Origin: Clostridia bacterium
GTDB taxonomy: Bacteria; Bacillota_A; Clostridia; Oscillospirales; CAG-382
Reading direction: 5' to 3'
DNA: 5,038 bases
Assembly (NCBI GenBank): GCA_017615235.1
Contig: JAGAAM010000099.1
Coordinates: 1-5,038, forward strand
Position numbers and translations under genes: made by a program. How positions within the stretch are numbered: position 1 is the stretch's first letter; every line of letters starts with the position of its first letter. This document shows, piece by piece, positions 1 through 5,038 of this stretch. Under the pieces are notes generated by a model. The model searched no databases. It was not told the origin of the DNA and saw only the letters and a list, made by a program, of their open reading frames with translations.

Positions 1-680
1 GCCGAATAAATGCTGAATCCGCCGGTGCCCGCGGTGCCGAAGGAGTGGATGAGCGCCTCGTAAAGCGAAAGCCCGCCGAAGCAGAGGAACACCGTCTCGA
101 GCAGCGTGAGACCCATATAAATAAGGTAAAGTATCTTCGCCGTGTCCTTGACTTTCGGCAAAAGCTTGCCGACGACGGGGCCCGGCATCTCGGCGCGCAT
201 GATATGGATCGAACGGTCGGTGAAGTTGTTCGCGATCGCCATAATGAAGACCAGAACGCCCATGCCGCCCAGCCAGTGAGTGAAGCTTCGCCAGAACAGT
301 ATGCCGCGGCTCAACGATTCGATATCGGTAAGTATCGTCGCGCCGGTGGTTGTGAAACCGCTCATCGTCTCGAAGACGGCGTCGATGAAATTCGGGATCT
401 CGCCGCTTATCACGAACGGCATCGCGCCGATAAGCGCCATCCCGATCCAGGCGACGGTGACGGTAACGAACCCCTCGCGCGCATAGATGACGTGGTCCTT
501 CGGGTGGACGAAATAGTTTATCGCCGCGCCGATAAGCATCGCTCCGCCGGAGGCGACGAGGAATGACAGCACCGGCCGCATCTCGCCGTAGATAAGCGAG
601 ACCACCGCCGGGATCAGCATCAGCGCCCCTTCCAGTAGCGCGATCCTTCCGAATATATGCAATACCATTTTACGGTTCAT
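1..680 (-). CDS. trkH: Trk-type potassium uptake protein, membrane subunit TrkH (N-terminal part, cut by the window edge)
   Basis: This is the pore-forming subunit of a Trk/Ktr K+ uptake system in the cytoplasmic membrane, working with the TrkA gate encoded just upstream. The first 226 codons are visible; the gene runs off the left edge, so less than half of a usual ~480-residue protein is seen. The first selectivity-filter loop is clear around residues 103-117 (FETMSGFTTTGATIL), followed by the family signature FWRSFTHWLGGMG at 129-141. A second filter loop, FGTAGTGGFS, lies at 214-223. Hydrophobic segments fall near residues 12-31, 36-57, 71-92, 139-151 and 183-203. The ATG at 678-680 was chosen because AAAGGCGG (688-695), one base from a perfect Shine-Dalgarno, sits 7 nt upstream. 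A KtrB-like name is possible, but pairing with a double-RCK TrkA favours TrkH. No frameshift is seen. Confidence 0.93.
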   Translation of the reverse strand, partial: MNRKMVLHIFGRIALLEGALMLIPAVVSLIYGEMRPVLSFLVASGGAMLIGAAINYFVHPKDHVIYAREGFVTVTVAWIGMALIGAMPFVISGEIPNFIDAVFETMSGFTTTGATILTDIESLSRGILFWRSFTHWLGGMGVLVFIMAIANNFTDRSIHIMRAEMPGPVVGKLLPKVKDTAKILYLIYMGLTLLETVFLCFGGLSLYEALIHSFGTAGTGGFSIYS

Positions 681-687
681 AAACGCA

Positions 688-695
688 CCGCCTTT
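688..695 (-). promoter_or_regulatory. Ribosome binding site of trkH
   Basis: The minus strand reads AAAGGCGG followed by 7 nt and the ATG. It differs by one base from AAAGGAGG and fixes the start choice for trkH. Confidence 0.7.
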
Positions 696-781
696 CGATG
701 GTGTCATACCAGAAATGAGGAACGAACAAAAAACAAGACCGGCATGGAAACAATGAAAAAACGCAGGTTTTTCTTCCGGAA

Positions 782-813
782 TTATTCATTGTTCGTTATT
801 AATTATTAATTAT
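782..813. repeat. Degenerate 7-bp tandem repeat in the trkA-trkH gap
   Basis: On the plus strand the units read TTATTCA, TTGTTCG, TTATTAA, TTATTAA and a partial TTAT, about 4.6 copies in strict 7-bp register. The block begins 5 bp beyond the trkA stop codon and is much more AT-rich than its surroundings. It lies in the transcribed spacer between trkA and trkH. Function is unknown. Confidence 0.6.
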
Positions 814-818
814 CCCCG

Positions 819-2180
819 TCACGCCAATATATCTTCAAGATCCGACAGCTGCTGTCCGGCGACGACGGCGATGACCCTGTCGCCCGGCAATATCATATCC
901 TCGCCGGAGGGGATTATCGCCTTGCGTCCGCGGGTTATGCCGGTGATAAGGATATCGGGTTTGAGTTTAAGGTCCTTAAGCGGGATCTTCGCTCCGCGGA
1001 ATTCGTTGGCGACCTTGAATTCGAGCGCCTCGATCGAGTCGTTCATAAGGTGGTAAAGCGTCTCGACGTTGCTGCCGAGCGAATTTCCGACCGCCCTCGC
1101 GTAACTTGCAATGATGTCGGAGACGATCTTCCGGGGCGAAATGACGGTCTCGAGCCCGAGCTTTTCAGCAATGACGGCAAGCTCGTCGCGGTTGACCTTC
1201 GCTATGACCTTCGGGACTTCCTGGGTGGAGGCAAAATAGGAAATAAGTATGTTTTCCTCGTCCATACCGGTAAGAGAGACGAAAGCGTCGACCTCTTTTA
1301 TCCCCTCTTCGAGCAGCAATTCCTCCTGAGCGCCGTCGCCGCGTATCAAAACGACGTCGGGCGGCAGTTTAGCCGCGAATTCCGCCGCTCTGTCGGGGTC
1401 TTTTTCGATAACTTTGACCTTGTTTCCGCCCTGCGCGAGCATCTGAGAAAGATAGAACGCCGTCGTGCTGGCGCCGAGTATCATAACGCTGCGCGCCTGC
1501 TTCTGCACCATGCCGAGCATCTTCAGAAGCCGCTGTACTTCATAGGAAGCGGCGGTCACGCCGATGCGGTCGCCGCCCTTAAGGACGAACGAGCCGTCGG
1601 GGATATAGGTCTCTTCCCCGCGCATTACCGCGCTTACAAGGTATTGCGCGTTGTATTTGCGGCGCAGGTCGATAAGCGACATCCCGTCTAAAGGACTTCC
1701 CTCTTTAATGACCATCTCGACAAGTTCAAGATTACGGCCGGAGAAGGATTCGACGTTCATCGCGGCGGGTATTTTAAGGATGTTGAAAAGCTCCTGCGCG
1801 GCGAACAGCTCCGGGTTCACCATCGCGGAGATCCCGAGCGACTGTTTCATGAACGCAAGGCTTTTGTCGTTGTATTCGGGGTTGCGCACCCTTGCGATAG
1901 CATGGCTCGCGCCCATTTTCTTCGCCAGATGGCAGGCGATTAGGTTCACTTCGTCGGAACCGGTCACGGAGACGAATATCTCCGCCTTGTCGGCTCCGGC
2001 TTCGGCAAGCGTATCAAAATCCGCGGCGCTTCCGCATACCGCCATAACGTCGTAGATATTAATGATTTCCTCTATAACGTCGTTGCGGTTGTCGATGACG
2101 AGCACGTCGTGTCCTTCGCGGACGAGACTCGCCGTTACCGAGGTGCCGACTTTACCGCATCCTGCTACTACGATCTTCAT
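819..2180 (-). CDS. trkA: Trk system potassium uptake regulatory protein TrkA (two RCK units)
   Basis: This cytoplasmic subunit forms the gating ring under the TrkH pore and senses NAD(H) or nucleotides. Its 453 residues match the usual TrkA length and contain two RCK_N/RCK_C repeats. RCK_N1 is at about 1-120, with glycine motif GCGKVG at 7-12 and acidic D30 ending the second strand; RCK_C1 is at about 145-215. RCK_N2 is at about 230-350, with E260, GDG at 281-283 and GMDEENI at 305-311; RCK_C2 is at about 375-453. The glycine motif of RCK_N2 has decayed to GASTTA at 236-241, so nucleotide binding there may be altered. The ATG has an ideal GGAGG 5 nt upstream. The gene is first in an operon with trkH, 138 bp downstream. 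RCK_C domains of related Ktr/Trk proteins can bind cyclic di-AMP; that is only a possibility here. Confidence 0.95.
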   Translation of the reverse strand: MKIVVAGCGKVGTSVTASLVREGHDVLVIDNRNDVIEEIINIYDVMAVCGSAADFDTLAEAGADKAEIFVSVTGSDEVNLIACHLAKKMGASHAIARVRNPEYNDKSLAFMKQSLGISAMVNPELFAAQELFNILKIPAAMNVESFSGRNLELVEMVIKEGSPLDGMSLIDLRRKYNAQYLVSAVMRGEETYIPDGSFVLKGGDRIGVTAASYEVQRLLKMLGMVQKQARSVMILGASTTAFYLSQMLAQGGNKVKVIEKDPDRAAEFAAKLPPDVVLIRGDGAQEELLLEEGIKEVDAFVSLTGMDEENILISYFASTQEVPKVIAKVNRDELAVIAEKLGLETVISPRKIVSDIIASYARAVGNSLGSNVETLYHLMNDSIEALEFKVANEFRGAKIPLKDLKLKPDILITGITRGRKAIIPSGEDMILPGDRVIAVVAGQQLSDLEDILA

Positions 2181-2185
2181 ATTGA

Positions 2186-2190
2186 CCTCC
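2186..2190 (-). promoter_or_regulatory. Ribosome binding site of trkA
   Basis: The minus strand reads GGAGG, 5 nt before the trkA ATG. The match is perfect and fixes the start. Confidence 0.85.
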
Positions 2191-2221
2191 GGATAAACAA
2201 ACCAAAATATTTTTTCACGAT

Positions 2222-2250
2222 ATTATATCACCGTTTTCGGCGCTTGTCAA
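2222..2250 (-). promoter_or_regulatory. Sigma-A type promoter of the trkA-trkH operon
   Basis: On the minus strand, TTGACA (2245-2250) and TATAAT (2222-2227) are separated by 17 bp, and TGA directly precedes the -10 box, giving an extended -10 element. Both hexamers are perfect consensus. Transcription should begin near 2215, leaving a leader of about 35 nt that is too short for a riboswitch. Such a promoter needs no activator, so control would have to be repression or post-transcriptional. Confidence 0.9.
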
Positions 2251-2260
2251 GAAAGCGCGA

Positions 2261-2275
2261 TCCCGGCGGGCGGGA
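2261..2275. repeat. Short GC-rich inverted repeat between the divergent promoters
   Basis: TCCCG and CGGGA flank GCGGG. The 5-bp arms lie between the two -35 boxes, just upstream of the trkA one. It could be an operator for a regulator of either promoter, but arms this short can arise by chance. Confidence 0.25.
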
Positions 2276-2321
2276 ATATATATAATTAATGTAACAATTC
2301 TGTAAATTTAAGCCGACAGCC

Positions 2322-2351
2322 TTGACATTCCCGGAAAAAATGGTGTATAAT
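2322..2351 (+). promoter_or_regulatory. Sigma-A type promoter of the RNB-domain gene
   Basis: TTGACA (2322-2327) and TATAAT (2346-2351) are both perfect, with an 18-bp spacer. Transcription should start near 2358, giving a leader of about 68 nt before the ATG at 2426. The -35 boxes of this promoter and the divergent trkA promoter are about 71 bp apart. Confidence 0.88.
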
Positions 2352-2369
2352 GCAAATGTGAAAATGTGG

Positions 2370-2398
2370 GTTCCGGCGCCACAAGTTAATGCCGGAAC
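2370..2398 (+). promoter_or_regulatory. Hairpin in the 5' leader of the RNB-domain mRNA
   Basis: GTTCCGGC (2370-2377) and GCCGGAAC (2391-2398) form a perfect 8-bp stem with a 13-nt loop. It starts about 12 nt after the predicted transcription start and ends 27 nt before the start codon. No T-tract follows, so it is not a terminator. It may stabilise the 5' end or serve as a protein binding site. Confidence 0.55.
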
Positions 2399-2425
2399 AA
2401 CAATATGCATCATTACGGATGATTT

Positions 2426-3850
2426 ATGGATAATATTTACTTATTAAAAAACGAAACCCGCAATAACGGGAGGGAACGGCCGAAGTTCAGCCGCGAAGCG
2501 CTTTATCAGGCGGGCTGTATCGAAAAGATCAACCCCGATTCGCTGATCGAGACGAGGCGCGATATGCGTTACCGCACCGTGCTTTCTTTCGCTTCCGACG
2601 CGGACTCGGCTTCGCAATACGCCCTTTCGGTCACAAAAGACGGCGACGTTTATCACCTTGCGGTCAACGTTGCCGACGTCGCGGCGCTGATTTCTCCGGA
2701 TACGGAGCTCGATCTCGCCGCGCGTGAGCGTTTTGCCGCCGTCGGGACCGGTTCCGGCAGCAGCGGTATGCTTCCCGAAAGCCTTGTGCGCGGGGTTTTC
2801 AACCTTCGCGAAGGCGAAGACCGTCTTACGGTCTCGCTGTTTATCGACGTCAATGAAAACGGCGAAGTTTCGTCCTCCGTCATCGATAAAAGCGTGACGC
2901 GCGTCAGCAGGCGCTGCCTTTTCGGCGAACTTGACGCCCTGAGGATCAACGCCGACGCCTCCGAAGTCACGGCGCTCCGCCGCAAATACAGCCAGTTTAT
3001 GCCGATGATCGACGATATGTACGGCCTCGCCGCCGCGCTGTTCCGCCTGCGCTGCGAACGCGGAGGGATCCGGATCGACGCCTTCGACAGGGTGTACGAA
3101 ACCGGCGAAAACGGGGAAGTCACAGGTTTGAAACAGGTCCAGCAGCCCGACAGCAAGGCGATGTGGACCGAGATCATGATGTTTGCAAGCGTTCAGGCGG
3201 GTAAAATGATGCGCGAACGCGGACTTCCGGCGGTATTTTACTCCCAGGATCCGCCTCCGGAAAAGAAAGTCGCCGTGCTTGCGCGCGCATTCGGGTTAGA
3301 TCCGTACCCGGAGCTGCCTCCGGTCGAAAGGATCGCCAGGATAGTCGACCGCAGCCGCGGCTCCGAATTCCACGCGCTCCTCTGCGACGAGCTCAAATTA
3401 CTGTCGCCCTGCTGTAAATACACGTCCTGCCCGGCTTTCGACGCAGAAAACGCCTGCGATACCGTTATCAGATTCGGCCATCCCGCAACAAGATATACCG
3501 ATCTGGTCTCGCACCGGGCGCTCGCGTGTATGATAAAAGACGAAAGATCCGGCATAATCGACCCCGAAGCGATAAAACTCGACGCCGAGGATTACGCCGC
3601 TATGGCGCAGAAAGCCGCCGAACAGCGGTACAAAGCCGAAAGAGCGTTCGACAAGTCCCGCCGTGAAGCGCTTTTGAAGCCGGGCGACGAAGTTTTCGGC
3701 TGGGTGCTCGACCGGAAAAAGCGCGAAGCTCTGCTGATCGGCAACGTACACGCACACATTACCGGCGAAAAAGCGATCGAACAGGGCAAAAAGCTCCGCT
3801 TCAGGATAGTTTCCGCCGGGAAGACCTTCGAAGCGGAACTTATCGGCTGA
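2426..3850 (+). CDS. RNB-domain protein of the RNase II/R family, predicted catalytically inactive (pseudo-ribonuclease)
   Basis: The family contains 3'-5' exoribonucleases. Landmarks are RRDMR (44-48), VNVADVAALI (80-89), MLPESL (115-120), GEDRL (130-134), RGGI (212-215), EIMM (249-252) and RYTDLVSHRAL (356-366). The protein is 474 residues: a short N-terminus without cold-shock domains, an RNB core at about 45-370, and a 60-residue OB/S1-like tail at about 415-474. The motif TIDxxxxxDxDDA aligns without gaps to residues 54-66, but its four catalytic aspartates read A56, A62, Q64 and Y65. The catalytic arginine of SPIRRY is T355, and the tyrosine of SVYLPD is G107. Hydrolysis is therefore very unlikely. 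The intact frame and perfect promoter argue against a decaying pseudogene. The inferred role is RNA binding without cleavage, as for the yeast pseudo-RNase Ssd1. The start codon has only a weak GGAT (2417-2420) upstream. Confidence 0.85.
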   Translation: MDNIYLLKNETRNNGRERPKFSREALYQAGCIEKINPDSLIETRRDMRYRTVLSFASDADSASQYALSVTKDGDVYHLAVNVADVAALISPDTELDLAARERFAAVGTGSGSSGMLPESLVRGVFNLREGEDRLTVSLFIDVNENGEVSSSVIDKSVTRVSRRCLFGELDALRINADASEVTALRRKYSQFMPMIDDMYGLAAALFRLRCERGGIRIDAFDRVYETGENGEVTGLKQVQQPDSKAMWTEIMMFASVQAGKMMRERGLPAVFYSQDPPPEKKVAVLARAFGLDPYPELPPVERIARIVDRSRGSEFHALLCDELKLLSPCCKYTSCPAFDAENACDTVIRFGHPATRYTDLVSHRALACMIKDERSGIIDPEAIKLDAEDYAAMAQKAAEQRYKAERAFDKSRREALLKPGDEVFGWVLDRKKREALLIGNVHAHITGEKAIEQGKKLRFRIVSAGKTFEAELIG

Positions 3851-3866
3851 AGTTTCACGTGAAACA
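3851..3866. other. parS-like centromere site 1 (ParB/Spo0J binding)
   Basis: AGTTTCACGTGAAACA matches the Bacillus-type consensus TGTTnCACGTGAAACA at every defined position but the first. The inner 14 bp (3852-3865) form a perfect palindrome. The site begins on the base after the stop codon of the RNB gene. ParB loads at such sites and spreads to form the partition complex near the replication origin. Confidence 0.85.
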
Positions 3867-3876
3867 GCACGAAAAA

Positions 3877-3892
3877 CGTTCCACGTGAAACA
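3877..3892. other. parS-like centromere site 2 (ParB/Spo0J binding)
   Basis: CGTTCCACGTGAAACA again differs from TGTTnCACGTGAAACA only at the first base. Its centre is 26 bp from the centre of the first site, about 2.5 helical turns, with 10 bp between the two 16-mers. Both sites lie in the 63-bp gap between two genes. Confidence 0.85.
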
Positions 3893-3900
3893 CCCGGGAA

Positions 3901-3906
3901 AGGAAG
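3901..3906 (+). promoter_or_regulatory. Ribosome binding site of the solute-binding lipoprotein
   Basis: AGGAAG lies 7 nt before the TTG start at 3914 and supports that non-ATG start. It sits in a small palindrome (AAGG, AAGT, CCTT at 3900-3911) that could weakly mask it. Confidence 0.6.
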
Positions 3907-3913
3907 TCCTTAT

Positions 3914-5038
3914 TTGAAAAGGTCAATAACGGCGTTTTTGCTCGCGGCACTGGCCGTGATATGCCTTTGCTCCTGCGAAAACACTTCGATAAAAGAGAAT
4001 ACGAGCGCCGCGGCGCCGGTCTCGGCCGACCCTTACGAGGAAGTCAGCGGCATCCTGCCGGAACCGGCGGAGGTCAGCGAGACGAGCGAAGGCGCGAAAG
4101 CAAGCTATACCTGTACTGTGATCACGAACGACCGGACGGTCTATTTTTCCGACGAAACGGCGCCGACCGCGTTCGACCGCTCTATATCGGAGCGAGGCGA
4201 TTTTCTTCTGGAACGCTACAACATCTCCGTCGTTGTCGAGGAACGGAACTATTCCGAGGTGTCGAAGGGCATAAAGAACGCGCTTGACTCGGGCCTGAGT
4301 TACTGCGACCTGCTTTCGCTGCCGCAGAGCGACACCGTAAAGCTTTATCTCGCCGGATTGCTGTACGATATGAACACTTTGCCGTCTTTCGATCCGCAAA
4401 GCGAGATTTTCGACAGTAATCACGCCCTCCAGCTCGCAACGAACAGCACCTTTTATATGATCCCCGACGAAAGCGCGATGGTCTACGACGACCTGAACGT
4501 CGTGTTTTTCAACCGCGAGACGGTCAGTTCCGCAGGATACGACCCGGAAGCGCTGGTTCAAAGCGGGGAGTGGACCTGGGATAAGTTCAGCGAGATCGCG
4601 AAAAGCGTTTCCGACGTGAGCGCCGGCAAATACGGCTTCGCCTGCTATTACGACGGCGAGGAGTTCACCTATCCGATGTGGATGAGCATCGGCCGTCACG
4701 TCGTCAAGGATACCTATAAAAACAAGGTAAAAATGACGATGAGCGCTGATACGATGCTCGATCTGACCGACCGGCTTTTGAAACACTACGATACGAAATA
4801 TATCTACCCGAAAGTCGGCGACGACGCCGCGAAAGCCTTTGAAACCGGCAATTCCGCCTTTATTTTCCATAAATTGCGCTATCTTTACGGTCTGCGCGAC
4901 GGAAGCGACAGGGGTTCGGAGTACGGATTTCTGCCGATCGTGATTGAGCAATCGGACGGATGGGCATACTGCGCCCTTGGGGATGCTGAAGATTCTCCCA
5001 AAGGTTGGGTCAACGCGGACTATATCGTCATCGATCCC
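3914..5038 (+). CDS. ABC-transporter extracellular solute-binding lipoprotein (family 1-like), C-terminus cut by the window edge
   Basis: This is probably the membrane-anchored substrate receptor of an ABC importer, most likely for a sugar or oligosaccharide; the substrate cannot be read from sequence. All 375 visible codons are open. A TTG start gives a lipoprotein signal: KR at 2-3, a hydrophobic stretch at 5-18, and lipobox LCSC ending at Cys21. An acidic, Ser/Ala-rich linker spans about 22-62. Family-typical segments include VVFFNRETVSSAGYDPEALV (196-215) followed by the SGEWTWDKFSEIAK block (217-230), and AFETGNSAFIFHK (308-320). YGFLPI at 337-342 usually leads into further domain II sequence. 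Instead residues ~343-375 resemble an SH3b module (DGWAYCAL, GWVNADYI). No permease gene is visible. No separate promoter is evident, so it may be read through from the RNB gene. Confidence 0.8.
   Translation, partial: MKRSITAFLLAALAVICLCSCENTSIKENTSAAAPVSADPYEEVSGILPEPAEVSETSEGAKASYTCTVITNDRTVYFSDETAPTAFDRSISERGDFLLERYNISVVVEERNYSEVSKGIKNALDSGLSYCDLLSLPQSDTVKLYLAGLLYDMNTLPSFDPQSEIFDSNHALQLATNSTFYMIPDESAMVYDDLNVVFFNRETVSSAGYDPEALVQSGEWTWDKFSEIAKSVSDVSAGKYGFACYYDGEEFTYPMWMSIGRHVVKDTYKNKVKMTMSADTMLDLTDRLLKHYDTKYIYPKVGDDAAKAFETGNSAFIFHKLRYLYGLRDGSDRGSEYGFLPIVIEQSDGWAYCALGDAEDSPKGWVNADYIVIDP

Noticed and set aside
45..566. A 173-codon plus-strand open frame
   Set aside because: It lies opposite trkH, which shows unambiguous selectivity-filter motifs. 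The plus-strand product is low-complexity charged sequence with no credible ribosome binding site.
696..760. A separate promoter for trkH
   Set aside because: The only candidate (TTGTTC with TATGAC on the minus strand, 15-bp spacer) matches poorly in sequence and spacing.
755..773. AT-rich hairpin (GAAAAA...TTTTTC) between trkA and trkH as a terminator
   Set aside because: The stem is almost entirely A-T with a 6-7 bp arm, so it is too weak for an intrinsic terminator, and the two genes are expected to be co-transcribed.
1050..1691. A 213-codon plus-strand open frame inside trkA
   Set aside because: It is antisense to conserved RCK domains and shows no family motif of its own.
2181..2221. 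A cyclic di-AMP or K+ riboswitch ahead of trkA
   Set aside because: The predicted leader is only about 35 nt, far too short for the ydaO or kimA type aptamer, and no such fold is visible.
3852..3891. The two palindromes after the RNB gene as a transcription terminator
   Set aside because: GTTTCACGTG and CACGTGAAAC can pair, but no T-tract follows on either strand. The match to the parS consensus explains the sequence better.
3923..4951. A 342-codon open frame on the minus strand opposite the lipoprotein gene
   Set aside because: It is a shadow of GC-rich codon use in the plus-strand gene. The translation is rich in Arg, His and Val with no recognisable domain, and the opposite frame has a signal peptide and solute-binding motifs.

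Overview
The window looks like chromosomal DNA of a Gram-positive, moderately GC-rich bacterium. A member of Bacillota, probably class Clostridia, is the best guess. Supporting signs are the GGAGG-type ribosome binding sites, two textbook sigma-A promoters (TTGACA/TATAAT), a lipoprotein signal with a TTG start, and two sites matching the Bacillus-type chromosomal parS consensus. No rRNA, tRNA, insertion sequence or CRISPR is visible.

Left half, minus strand (1-2250): a potassium-uptake operon. One strong promoter at 2222-2250 drives trkA (two tandem RCK units, 453 residues). After a 138-bp gap comes trkH, whose first 226 codons lie in the window and whose rest runs off the left edge. TrkH is the membrane K+ pore and TrkA its nucleotide-sensing cytoplasmic gate. 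The gap carries an unusual 7-bp-periodic AT-rich repeat just after the trkA stop.

Middle, plus strand (2322-3850): a divergent promoter with perfect hexamers, a roughly 68-nt leader with an 8-bp hairpin, and an intact 474-residue RNB-domain (RNase II/R family) gene. The protein keeps the RNB fold landmarks and aligns without gaps to the catalytic motif. However, all four metal-binding aspartates, the catalytic arginine and the RNA-clamping tyrosine are replaced. It therefore looks like a deliberately maintained pseudo-ribonuclease, and it is the most interesting object in the window.

Right part, plus strand (3851-5038): two parS-like palindromes sit back to back right after the RNB stop codon, suggesting a ParB loading site and hence a position in the origin-proximal part of the chromosome. 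A lipoprotein of the ABC-transporter solute-binding type follows and runs off the right edge. Its last ~34 residues stop resembling the solute-binding family and look like a bacterial SH3 module, which is either a real fusion or a junction artefact at the sequence end.

Functionally, the trk genes form one unit. The RNB protein and the lipoprotein are neighbours in the same direction with no visible terminator or separate promoter between them, but no shared pathway is evident.
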